This document shows positions 6,048 through 13,126 of a stretch of 16,729 nt of DNA, one piece after another. This DNA is from an uncultured Lachnospiraceae bacterium. Its GTDB lineage: Bacteria > Bacillota > Clostridia > Lachnospirales > Lachnospiraceae. The stretch lies in the NCBI GenBank assembly GCA_910585205.1, contig CAJUCC010000079.1:1-16729 (forward strand), in the 5' to 3' direction. The translations under genes were made by a program, and so were the position numbers. Every line of letters begins with the position of its first letter. Positions within the stretch are counted from its first letter, which is position 1. The notes under the pieces are model-generated. The model was given only the letters and a program-made list of their open reading frames with translations, ran no database searches and was not told where the DNA came from.

Positions 6048-6899
6048 TCAATCCCTGTTTTCGCCGCCAAACAGACGCACAAACGGCCCGATACAGGTTT
6101 CCGTGCGCGAACGGTCCAGTACGGCAAATACAATGTCCGCAAACAGGCCGGAAAATGTGCCGTCCAGCCATTCCTTCCACCATGCCGCGATCTGCTCCGG
6201 ATCGTTGCGAAACACCCCGCAGCCATAGGCCCCCAGAATCAGATTCCGGCAGCCCTGTCGGGCAAATATGGCGAGCGCAATGCCCATCCGGCGCTTCATC
6301 ACCCGCTCCGCCTCTCTCCGGTCCTCACCCCTTAGCATTACCTGCCCCATATTGACGGCAGGCAGGGTGAGTACGGATGCCGTCACCGGCTCCCGCAGCA
6401 GCGCGGACTTCCCGTCCCGGAAAAACACTACATCCGGGGAATAGATTGCGTGATCCGTATACATCATCGTGCCACAGGCGCGGTTCTTTTCATAATATGC
6501 CCTGTGAATGAGCTGCGTTTCATACAGACTTCCGGAGGCGGCCAGACTTTCCTCCTGCGCCATGGCACCGTTCAGGAAACCGCCGCCCGGGTTTTTCGCG
6601 CTGGCAAAGTTCAGCACGGCCGGCGCCTTTCCCTGCGCCGCCGATTCCAGAATGGCATCCACGACGCCGCAGTTGCCGACCGTATATACCGTCCGTTCCA
6701 CCATACCTGCCGCCGTATCGGATGCCCCGCCCCGTTCATACGAATCCAGGAGTGCGCCGCTCTGCTCCGGTGTCAGCAGAAAGCTGTCCGCTCTGGCATG
6801 TTCCTGCAACGCGCTGATGTCCACCCGCGCGTCCGCCGTTTCATAATATCCCCGTTCCGTAATCGCCAGCGTTTCCGCCGCCGTCGCCTTTCTGTCCAT
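6048..6899 (-). CDS. TIGR02452/DUF2263 macrodomain protein, bacterial PARG-type ADP-ribose hydrolase
   Basis: A 283-residue protein of the TIGR02452 family, the microbial poly(ADP-ribose) glycohydrolase type of macrodomain. The signature GGG-x(7)-QEE is intact: NPGGGFLNGAMAQEESL, with GGG at residues 105-107 and QEE at 115-117. The second Glu of QEE is the catalytic residue in characterised PARGs. GAYGCGVFRNDP near the C-terminus is the second conserved family motif, lining the ADP-ribose pocket. The enzyme should remove ADP-ribose chains or a terminal ADP-ribose from protein, or possibly from nucleic acid. The ATG at 6899 is preferred (GGAGG eight bases before); another ATG lies two codons earlier. 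Its ribosome binding site starts right after the stop of the RNA repair gene (TAA at 6917-6915), so the two are almost certainly co-expressed. No ADP-ribosyltransferase is seen nearby. Confidence 0.88.
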   Translation of the reverse strand: MDRKATAAETLAITERGYYETADARVDISALQEHARADSFLLTPEQSGALLDSYERGGASDTAAGMVERTVYTVGNCGVVDAILESAAQGKAPAVLNFASAKNPGGGFLNGAMAQEESLAASGSLYETQLIHRAYYEKNRACGTMMYTDHAIYSPDVVFFRDGKSALLREPVTASVLTLPAVNMGQVMLRGEDRREAERVMKRRMGIALAIFARQGCRNLILGAYGCGVFRNDPEQIAAWWKEWLDGTFSGLFADIVFAVLDRSRTETCIGPFVRLFGGENRD

Positions 6900-6914
6900 G
6901 CGCATTCCCTCCCG

Positions 6915-9116
6915 TTACTCCCGTTTTTTTGTATCCGCGTAAAACATCTGCCGCAGCGCACAGATATTGCGCGGGATTTCATCCCGGTTATCCGCATCGT
7001 GCAGCTTTCTCACCCATGCGTAATAGGTATTGGCCAGCGGTGTCGTCAGTACGGAAGTCCGCCGGACATAGCCGCTTCGGATGGCCTCCTGCGACACGCC
7101 CCGCATCAGCTTCCAGAACTGATAATACCGCAGTTTCAGTTTCGTCATAAAATCCGCGCTGTCCTCCACGACAAAACCCTCGATTTTGCGGCCCCGGTAT
7201 TCATAGTCTTCCGCCAATACCGCATAATACCAGTCAAAAAATTCCGGCCAGCTCCCGATCTCATACGCTTTTTCCTTCGGACACAGCCCGAAAAGCCCTG
7301 CCGTATGACACATTTCATCATACGAATACCGCGCAAAATCCAGCCGGTTACGGACGATGTCCAACAAATAAAGCCGGCTCTCCGGGTATTCGATCACATG
7401 CGGGTCGTGCTCCATATCCACGCACTCAAACACAAAGGAGACATCGTTTTCCCGGATATATGCCTTCATCCGTTCCCGTTTTTCCGCCGGGACAACCCGG
7501 CAGAGCATATCCCGCAGCCATCCCGCAAACGGTCCCTCCGTCGTGGATTTGCTGGCAACGAGCAGATCGTCGGCATATTCGTCATAACTTACGATTCCCA
7601 GGAAACCGTTTTCCTTCACATACGCCGTCACCGGGAACCGCAGTCTGTACTGCAGCATGTCAAACCGGGTGTCCGCGCGTTCGTTGATATTAAAAAACTT
7701 GTGATAAGCTCTGGCCGCTACCTTATTTTTCGCCGTGTCGATATACAGTCCTCTGGCCTTTGTCGTCTGTTCGTCCCATACCCGGTCGTAAAACGCCCGG
7801 TCGGAATAGTTGAACGAAGAAATATTTCCGAATTTTTTCTCCCGCACATACCGGTTCCGGCGCAGCGCCGCCACCGTCTCTTCGACGGAACATTCCGGTG
7901 CCTGCGCCTGCGCAGGGATCTCCGGCGCCCGAAAGACATCGTTCTTTACCGTCACTGTATGAATGCCTTCCGCATCCACCTGCACGCACCGCAGACAGCC
8001 GCCGAACTCCACCTGTCCTTCCAGATTGAATACCCGGTCATTTACCTGTACGGGGAGCCGTTTCGTGTTTCGGTGCCCGTGAATCTGATAATAATTGTCC
8101 GGGGTCGTGTCGAAAAAGGCGTCCGCCACCTTTTCAAAATCATCGTAGTTTCCCACGCCCTTAATCATCTGCTCCGTCGTGACAAAAGAAAGATTTTCCG
8201 GCACCGTGCTCAGCCCCGCATGTGTGACAAGAAAAACGTTACCGCCATATTGATAATATGCGCACTGGCCGAACTTACGGTAAAGCTGGCGCACAGCCTT
8301 TTTGCTGATTTGCGCCGCCTCCAGAACCCCTCTCGTCACCGTCTCGAATTCCATGGAACGGCCGGTGCCGTCATTGGCCCACAGCCAAAGCCATCTTTCG
8401 TGATTGCCCTCCAGCAGCAGCACGTTTTTCCGGTTCATAATCGAGAGCAGGAAGGTTACGACTTCCGCGTTCTCCACACCCCTGTCGATATAATCGCCCA
8501 CAAAAATATACATCTCATCATCCCGGATGCCGCCGTTATCGGCCAGATATTGCTGCAATGCCGTGTAGCAGCCGTGAATATCCCCGATATGGTGCACCCT
8601 TTTATAATGTGACAGGTCAAGGCGCTGCAGCCAGATCGTATCCAGTTCATCCGGGCGGATCACCCGGATACCGGACGGAATCTTCTGCGTGGCAAACCGG
8701 GCATACATCCGGTCGATCACCGCCTCCGGCACCTGCCGCAGCGCATCCCGCCCCGCGTTTCTGCGCTTCACTTCCGCAATCGGAATATCGGTGAAGTCCA
8801 CACAGTAAATCCGATACCGGTATGTCGTACACAGTTCCCGGTAACGGTTCATCTCCGACGTTTTGGAGTTGGTGGCATCGATTACCGTAAAATCGCCCCG
8901 CTGCATTCGGATCTCCAGAATGGAAAACAGCAGTTTCCAGACCGCCTTGTCATTGCTCTGGCTGATTCCCTCCGTGCCGTCCACCTGCAGCGCCGGTCCC
9001 TGGCAGAGCAGCCGGATGTCATCCGCCGACAGTGTATACGGCTGTAATCCGTTTTGCGCAATCCATGTCGTCTTTCCGCAGCCCGCGCAGCCGCGCAGTA
9101 AAAGTAAAATTCTCAT
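6915..9116 (-). CDS. Polynucleotide kinase - metallophosphatase - RNA ligase fusion (Pnkp/Rnl1-like RNA repair enzyme)
   Basis: A 733-residue three-domain protein. Residues about 1-165 form a P-loop polynucleotide kinase: GCAGCGKT at 9-16 with Lys15, SADD, and DATNS. About 170-400 form a calcineurin-like phosphatase: GDIHG at 178, GDYIDRG at 207, GNHE at 237, a VTHAG motif and HGH at 346. About 420-733 form a T4 Rnl1-type RNA ligase: KARGLYID and KFFNINE leading to the adenylated lysine in KENGFLG (Lys501), FECVDMEHDPHVIEY, EGFVV and KLKLRYYQFWK. Such an enzyme turns 2',3'-phosphate and 5'-OH breaks into 3'-OH and 5'-phosphate and reseals them. Order is as in C. thermocellum Pnkp, but the ligase looks Rnl1-like and shorter and no Hen1 gene is near. 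The ATG at 9116 has GGGGGAG seven bases upstream; a TTG at 9164 is less likely. Confidence 0.9.
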   Translation of the reverse strand: MRILLLLRGCAGCGKTTWIAQNGLQPYTLSADDIRLLCQGPALQVDGTEGISQSNDKAVWKLLFSILEIRMQRGDFTVIDATNSKTSEMNRYRELCTTYRYRIYCVDFTDIPIAEVKRRNAGRDALRQVPEAVIDRMYARFATQKIPSGIRVIRPDELDTIWLQRLDLSHYKRVHHIGDIHGCYTALQQYLADNGGIRDDEMYIFVGDYIDRGVENAEVVTFLLSIMNRKNVLLLEGNHERWLWLWANDGTGRSMEFETVTRGVLEAAQISKKAVRQLYRKFGQCAYYQYGGNVFLVTHAGLSTVPENLSFVTTEQMIKGVGNYDDFEKVADAFFDTTPDNYYQIHGHRNTKRLPVQVNDRVFNLEGQVEFGGCLRCVQVDAEGIHTVTVKNDVFRAPEIPAQAQAPECSVEETVAALRRNRYVREKKFGNISSFNYSDRAFYDRVWDEQTTKARGLYIDTAKNKVAARAYHKFFNINERADTRFDMLQYRLRFPVTAYVKENGFLGIVSYDEYADDLLVASKSTTEGPFAGWLRDMLCRVVPAEKRERMKAYIRENDVSFVFECVDMEHDPHVIEYPESRLYLLDIVRNRLDFARYSYDEMCHTAGLFGLCPKEKAYEIGSWPEFFDWYYAVLAEDYEYRGRKIEGFVVEDSADFMTKLKLRYYQFWKLMRGVSQEAIRSGYVRRTSVLTTPLANTYYAWVRKLHDADNRDEIPRNICALRQMFYADTKKRE

Positions 9117-9167
9117 ATTGATACTCCCCCGATCCCCGAAACCAATCTTATCTGCCCCTGCCAACAG

Positions 9168-9173
9168 TATATA
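9168..9173 (-). promoter_or_regulatory. Possible extended -10 promoter of the RNA repair gene
   Basis: TGG-TATATA (ending at 9168) on the minus strand fits an extended -10 about 50 bases upstream of the ATG. No convincing -35 is seen. No strong terminator is visible between clpP and this gene, so read-through from the araC-clpP unit is also possible. Confidence 0.3.
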
Positions 9174-9235
9174 CCATCTTTCGGCGGATGCATAGACTGT
9201 TTAGAACGCAGACGCGGCAAACGCGGAATTGTTTC

Positions 9236-9826
9236 TTACCGCCGGGCAATCACCCGGTCGATCAGGCCGTACGCCTGTGCCTGCTCTGCACTCATATAAT
9301 TGTCGCGCTCCGTATCCCGTGCGATTTCCTCCACTGTATGTCCGGTGTTTTCCGCGAGAATCTCATTCAGACGTTGGCGGCTTTTCAGGATGTGGTCGGA
9401 TGCAATCCGTATATCGCTCGCCTGTCCCTGAATGCCGCCGCCGTGTATCGCAGGCTGGTGTATCATAATCTCCGCATTGGGCAGCGCCAGCCGTTTGCCC
9501 CGCGTACCGCCGGCCAGCAGAAAGGCGCCGAAGCTGGCCGCCAGGCCGATGCAGATTGTCGAAACGTCGCATTTCACATACTGCATGGTATCGTAGATCG
9601 CAAAACCGGCCGTAATCGAGCCGCCAGGACTGTTGATATACAACTGAATATCCTTATCCGGCGCCTGCGCTTCCAGAAACAGCATCTGCGCCGTCACCAC
9701 GCCGGCAGACACATCACTCACCGCTTCGCCGAGAAAGATAATCCGGTCAGACAACAGACGGGAAAAAATATCATAACTTCGTTCACCCCTGCCCGTCTGT
9801 TCGACCACATAGGGAATCGTGCTCAT
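9236..9826 (-). CDS. clpP: ClpP-type serine protease subunit, stand-alone paralogue
   Basis: A 196-residue ClpP with the full catalytic triad: Ser98 in GLAASFG, His123 in MIHQP and Asp175 in ERDN. Compared with the usual B. subtilis pattern it has F after the catalytic Ser where Met is normal, and about three extra residues just after HQP (HQPAIHGGGIQGQ), in the region that leads to the handle helix; this shifts the catalytic Asp from 172 to 175. ClpP forms a double heptamer that degrades proteins delivered by ClpX, ClpA or ClpC. It has neither a clpX nor a tig neighbour, so it is unlikely to be the housekeeping copy. It starts with an ATG that overlaps the TGA of the AraC-type gene (ATGA), with AGAGGAG upstream, so the two are translated together. 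Confidence 0.93.
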   Translation of the reverse strand: MSTIPYVVEQTGRGERSYDIFSRLLSDRIIFLGEAVSDVSAGVVTAQMLFLEAQAPDKDIQLYINSPGGSITAGFAIYDTMQYVKCDVSTICIGLAASFGAFLLAGGTRGKRLALPNAEIMIHQPAIHGGGIQGQASDIRIASDHILKSRQRLNEILAENTGHTVEEIARDTERDNYMSAEQAQAYGLIDRVIARR

Positions 9827-10215
9827 GCCGCCATCTCCTCTCTCCCGTTGTCCGGCATCGCTTTGCTCTGTCCCGGTACAAATATTCCTCTGTCCCGGTA
9901 CGCCTGCGGCGGACAGAGATACAGCTTTTTAAAGGCAGCCGAAAACGCCTGCTGCGAAGCGTAACCGGCTTCGCCGGAAATCTGCACGATCGGCAGCTTT
10001 GTCTTTACCAGTTTTTCCGCCGCGGCCGTCAGCCTGCGGGCACATATATATCTGTGTATCGTGCAGCCCGTTTCCGCCGCAAACATGCGGTTCAGATGAA
10101 ATGCGGAATATCCGGCAGCCCGCGCAACCCGCTTCAGGTCCATCGGTTCATCCAGATGCCGCTCAATATAAGTGACTACCTGTTTTATAACAGTTTTTCT
10201 GCTTTTCTCGGTCAT
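9823..10215 (-). CDS. Small AraC/XylS-type transcriptional regulator (DNA-binding domain only)
   Basis: A 130-residue protein that is almost only the two helix-turn-helix AraC domain. The first HTH spans MDLKRVARAAGYSAFHLNRMF and the second IVQISGEAGYASQQAFSAAFK, followed by a short basic tail. This is the size of MarA/SoxS-type activators, which lack a ligand domain and act through their own abundance, unlike full AraC proteins. The ATG at 10215 is chosen because AGGAGG lies seven bases before it; the open frame extends upstream to 10344 but without such a site. A promoter lies just upstream. Its stop overlaps the clpP start by four bases, so regulator and protease are one unit. It may control its own operon, possibly with turnover by the protease (inference). 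Confidence 0.88.
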   Translation of the reverse strand: MTEKSRKTVIKQVVTYIERHLDEPMDLKRVARAAGYSAFHLNRMFAAETGCTIHRYICARRLTAAAEKLVKTKLPIVQISGEAGYASQQAFSAAFKKLYLCPPQAYRDRGIFVPGQSKAMPDNGREEMAA

Positions 10216-10237
10216 ATCATCGCCTCCTGATCGTTTC

Positions 10238-10266
10238 ATTATACCGCAGCAGCCGGAATCTGTCTT
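10238..10266 (-). promoter_or_regulatory. Promoter of the araC-clpP operon
   Basis: A perfect -10 TATAAT (10243-10238) is preceded by AAGACA (10266-10261) at a 17-base spacing. The start would fall just before the ribosome binding site of the short AraC frame, which supports the ATG at 10215 over longer readings. Confidence 0.65.
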
Positions 10267-10381
10267 ACGAAAAAATGCTGACAAACAAACTGCGGAAATG
10301 CAAAAACGGAACCGGAACGGAACGAAAAGGGGCCGCCTTGGCAACCTGTCAGAAAAAATACACCGAACTGCCCGAATGATC

Positions 10382-10410
10382 TTGACGCCGCTCCGGAAAC
10401 GGACTAAAAT
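10382..10410 (+). promoter_or_regulatory. Promoter of the hemerythrin gene
   Basis: TTGACG (10382-10387) and TAAAAT (10405-10410) are separated by 17 bases, a good SigA-type promoter about 45 bases before the start codon. It is divergent from the araC-clpP promoter. The rest of the 240-base intergenic region shows nothing else that I recognise. Confidence 0.75.
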
Positions 10411-10454
10411 TTTTACCAGATCATTGTATTTTATGTCAGAAAGGGGATTATACT

Positions 10455-10862
10455 ATGTACGAAATGAAACCGGAATATTTTACGGGAGTGGATTTTATTG
10501 ACAGAGAACATGCCAGACTCTTTGAGCTTGCACAGGAAACATATGATTTGCTGCAGGACACGTTCCAGTATAAAACCGACCAGATCACCGCTCTGGTATC
10601 CGAACTGATTGACTACACCCGTACTCATTTTTCTCACGAAGAAGCTTACCAGAAAGAAATCAATTATCCTTTTATAAAACAGCATGCCGCGCAGCACCGG
10701 CAGTTCGAAGACAGCCTTGCCCGGATCGATCTCGACTCCCTGTCAGATGACTTTGACGAGCAAAACGAAACCATCGAAAATATCCTGAATTTCCTGATTA
10801 ACTGGCTGGTCAACCATATCTTAAAAGTGGATATGCTGCTTGTGGGTAAAACGGTAGAATAA
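10455..10862 (+). CDS. Bacteriohemerythrin (O2-binding di-iron protein)
   Basis: A 135-residue single-domain hemerythrin. All expected iron ligands are present: His19 (DREH), His58 and Glu62 (THFSHEE), His77 and His81 (KQHAAQH), His121 and Asp126 (HILKVD). Such four-helix proteins bind oxygen reversibly in the cytoplasm; in anaerobes they are thought to buffer, sense or scavenge O2 or to protect iron enzymes. It is the only complete gene on the plus strand here. It has its own promoter, an AAAGGGG site before ATG and a shared terminator behind it, so it is a single-gene unit. A role in guarding the neighbouring oxygen-sensitive corrinoid and metal functions is plausible but unproven. Confidence 0.95.
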   Translation: MYEMKPEYFTGVDFIDREHARLFELAQETYDLLQDTFQYKTDQITALVSELIDYTRTHFSHEEAYQKEINYPFIKQHAAQHRQFEDSLARIDLDSLSDDFDEQNETIENILNFLINWLVNHILKVDMLLVGKTVE

Positions 10863-10872
10863 TACATACAAT

Positions 10873-10909
10873 AAGGACTGCGCCCTGCACCGTACGGGAC
10901 ACAGTCCTT
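10873..10909. terminator. Bidirectional terminator between hemerythrin and oxidoreductase genes
   Basis: AAGGACTG (10873-10880) and CAGTCCTT (10902-10909) form an eight-base perfect stem with partly pairing centre. The genes on either side converge here. A short T-rich tail follows on the plus strand, and a weaker one on the minus strand. Confidence 0.75.
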
Positions 10910-10929
10910 TATCAGTTTATGATTCCTGT

Positions 10930-11901
10930 TTACGCTTCTCCGGGATACCGCATACCCCACTGTTTGCGTATCGTATCCATCAGTTCCATCACCCGCAGCG
11001 TTTCGCTGTGCGGCATTTCCCGGCATTCCGCCGCGCCGTTTTCCAGCGCTTTCATGCAGGCGATCACTTCATATTCATAACCGTTGATCTGCTCCGGCAC
11101 CACATAGCGCGCCGTCATTTTCCTTTCCAGATCAAAAACCCGGATTTCCTCACAGTTATTGATGTTTTGAACCTCGATATAACCCTTCTCGCCGCTGATT
11201 ACTCCCTGCCTGTCCGTCAGCGCCAGCATCGTGCTGTGCAGCACCGCTGTCCGGCCGCCTCGGAATGTCAGTGTGATACTGTTGACCCAGTCCACCCCTT
11301 CCGGCGACAGCACCGCCGTGGAAGTCACCCGCTCCACTTCCTCATGAAAAACCATCAGCGCAAAATTTATCGGATACACACCCAGATCCAGCAAGGCGCC
11401 GCCGGCCAGTTCCGGCCGCTCCAGCCGTTCCTTTCCCCGCAGCACATACCCGAGATTCGCCGTGAGTGATGTCACGCTGCCGATGACACCGCTTTCGACC
11501 AGATCATCGATCATCTTCCGGCTCGGCATATACCGGATCCAGATTGCCTCCGCCAACAGCAGCTTTTTCTCCCGCGCCAGTTCCACCAGTTCCCGCGCCT
11601 GCGCCGCGTTGACCGTAAAAGCCTTCTCCAGCAATACATGCTTTCCGTGCATAAGACACAGCTTCGCGTGCTCATAGTGGTGCGAATGAGGCGACGCCAC
11701 ATAGACAAGCTCCACCGCCGGATCCTGCAGCATTTCCTCATAAGAGCCATATGCCTTTTCAAAACCCCACTGCGCCGCAAATGCCTGCGCCCGCCCGCTG
11801 TCTCTGGACGCCGCCGCATATTTTCGCACGCCGGGGATCCCCGTCACCGCCTTCGCCATATGACGGGCGATATTCCCCGTCGCCATAATCGCAAAATTCA
11901 T
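10930..11901 (-). CDS. Gfo/Idh/MocA family NAD(P)-dependent oxidoreductase
   Basis: A 323-residue protein with the family's two domains: an N-terminal Rossmann fold (ATGNIARHMAKAV, then VYVASPHSHHYEHAKLCL) and the EK motif in HVLLEKAF (Glu92-Lys93), followed by a beta-sheet substrate domain with GGALLDLGVYPINFA. EKAF in place of the common EKP is typical of the dihydrodiol/anhydrofructose-type subgroup. These enzymes oxidise or reduce sugars and sugar-like compounds; the substrate here is unknown. The ATG at 11901 is preceded by GGGAGG with nine bases spacing. It is the last gene of a four-gene unit that starts with a corrinoid activation-domain protein, 39 bases after the prenyltransferase-like gene, and ends at a terminator. 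Confidence 0.92.
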   Translation of the reverse strand: MNFAIMATGNIARHMAKAVTGIPGVRKYAAASRDSGRAQAFAAQWGFEKAYGSYEEMLQDPAVELVYVASPHSHHYEHAKLCLMHGKHVLLEKAFTVNAAQARELVELAREKKLLLAEAIWIRYMPSRKMIDDLVESGVIGSVTSLTANLGYVLRGKERLERPELAGGALLDLGVYPINFALMVFHEEVERVTSTAVLSPEGVDWVNSITLTFRGGRTAVLHSTMLALTDRQGVISGEKGYIEVQNINNCEEIRVFDLERKMTARYVVPEQINGYEYEVIACMKALENGAAECREMPHSETLRVMELMDTIRKQWGMRYPGEA

Positions 11902-11940
11902 CCCGTAAATCCTCCCTTCGCTTCGTCTCCGTATTTATCT

Positions 11941-12564
11941 TTATCCGCCAAGCGTCACATCCTGCCGGCCGTACCAGTCAAGCGCCTCGTAAAAATCCGT
12001 CTCCGCAAAATCGGGCCACAGTTTTTCCTCCACGTAAAAATCCGCATACACGGACTGTATCGGCAGGAAACCGGACAGCCGGCGCATACCGCCCCAGCGG
12101 ATTATCATATCCATCCGGGAAACATCCTGCGAATGCGGTTTTCCGTCCACTTTGATGTGCGCCAGATCCCACTGCCAGCCGTAATTGACCAGCAGATTGA
12201 CCCGGATGCCGCCGCCGTTCACGGTCTGCCGCTCCCGATAGGGCAACAGCACTTGCGGGAAGCATTTGGATGTCTCGTCTCCCAGAACGAGCAGTTCGGC
12301 TCCCTCCCGGGTCAGGATCTCCGCAGCCTCCACACAGGCTTTCTGAAACGCCTGAAACTGCACCGCAGGCCGCTTACAGTTGTCCATCGTAAATCCGTAA
12401 TACGTGATCTCCCCGATGCCATGCGCCCGCGCCAACCGCAAAAGTTTCAGCCCCGGCTCCAGGCCATAGGCATAGCCGTCTTCTTTTTCCATGCCATGCG
12501 CCCTGGCCCACCGGCGGTTGCCGTCGGGAATCACTCCGATATGTTTTGGTTTCTTTTTTTTCAT
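11941..12564 (-). CDS. UppS-like cis-prenyltransferase family protein, shortened
   Basis: A 207-residue protein of the Z-prenyltransferase (undecaprenyl diphosphate synthase) family, which normally has about 240-250 residues. The N-terminal HIGVIPDGNRRWA (Asp14, the metal/catalytic Asp) is intact. YGFTMDNCKRP, VNYGWQWDL, IIRWGGMRRLSGF (Arg156 and Arg162, pyrophosphate-binding) and VYADFYVEEKLWPDF follow in the right order. The protein lacks about 25-30 residues between WDL and the Arg motif, and several positions differ (NWxRP to NCKRP, the usual AELYF Glu to Asp). A housekeeping UppS is therefore expected elsewhere. Activity as a short-chain or specialised prenyltransferase, or loss of it, is open. 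The ATG at 12564 follows AGGTGG by six bases. It lies in the corrinoid gene unit, 43 bases after the adenosyltransferase. Confidence 0.82.
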   Translation of the reverse strand: MKKKKPKHIGVIPDGNRRWARAHGMEKEDGYAYGLEPGLKLLRLARAHGIGEITYYGFTMDNCKRPAVQFQAFQKACVEAAEILTREGAELLVLGDETSKCFPQVLLPYRERQTVNGGGIRVNLLVNYGWQWDLAHIKVDGKPHSQDVSRMDMIIRWGGMRRLSGFLPIQSVYADFYVEEKLWPDFAETDFYEALDWYGRQDVTLGG

Positions 12565-12607
12565 CTTCCACCACCTGTTACTGTCTTTTTTTCCTGCCGG
12601 GCATGCC

Positions 12608-13126
12608 CTACAGCTCGACCCCGGCTCTGGCCGGAACCCCCTTTTCCCAGGGATGCCGGACAGCTCTGATTTCCGAAATATAATCGCTGATTTCCAGCAG
12701 TTTCGCAGACGGCATCCGTCCGGTCAGGACTATTTCCGTATCCGCGCCCTTCCCGTAACCCAATACCGCATCCAACAGCGATTCATCGAGCAGCCCGAAC
12801 CGGCAGGCATGCGTGATCTCGTCGAGCACGATAAAATCCGCCTGCTTTTCCTGCAGCGCCTGCCGGATCTGCGCCAGTATCCCGTTGTGAACGGCCGTCA
12901 GTTCTTCCTTTTGCGCATCCGTCAGATCCGCAAAAAAAGGAAACGCCTTCTCACTGCGCAGCACCCGTATCCGCGCCGTCTCTCTCAGCATCGTGATCTC
13001 GCCGCTCTCCTGCCCCTTCAGAAACTGCGCAAAGATCACGGGCCGGCCCCGGCCGGCCGCCCGCAGCGCTGCGCCCGCGGATGCCGTCGTCTTTCCCTTT
13101 CCGTCCCCATAATAAAGCTGAATCAC
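12608..13126 (-). CDS. cobO: Cob(I)yrinic acid a,c-diamide adenosyltransferase (CobA/CobO/BtuR family)
   Basis: A 172-residue protein of the CobA/CobO family, normal in size. The P-loop GDGKGKTT near the N-terminus binds ATP in the reverse orientation typical of this family; VLDEITHACRFGLLDE and VLTGRMPSAKLLEISDYISEI are the other family marks. It transfers the adenosyl group of ATP to cobalt of a corrinoid, making the adenosylcobalamin form. The start is a GTG at 13126, with AAGGA six bases before, that overlaps the TGA of the upstream gene (GTGA), so the two are translationally coupled. No other B12 synthesis gene is in the window, which points to salvage or local servicing of corrinoids rather than full synthesis. 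Confidence 0.93.
   Translation of the reverse strand: MIQLYYGDGKGKTTASAGAALRAAGRGRPVIFAQFLKGQESGEITMLRETARIRVLRSEKAFPFFADLTDAQKEELTAVHNGILAQIRQALQEKQADFIVLDEITHACRFGLLDESLLDAVLGYGKGADTEIVLTGRMPSAKLLEISDYISEIRAVRHPWEKGVPARAGVEL

Noticed and set aside
6450..8612. A 720-codon plus-strand open frame
   Set aside because: It is antisense to the RNA repair and PARG-type genes, whose catalytic motifs are intact. Its Arg/His-rich translation shows no domain and is what GC-rich coding DNA gives on the opposite strand.
9117..9164. TTG at 9164 as start of the RNA repair protein
   Set aside because: The ATG at 9116 has a well-placed GGGGGAG and begins directly with the kinase's first strand; the 16 extra residues match nothing.
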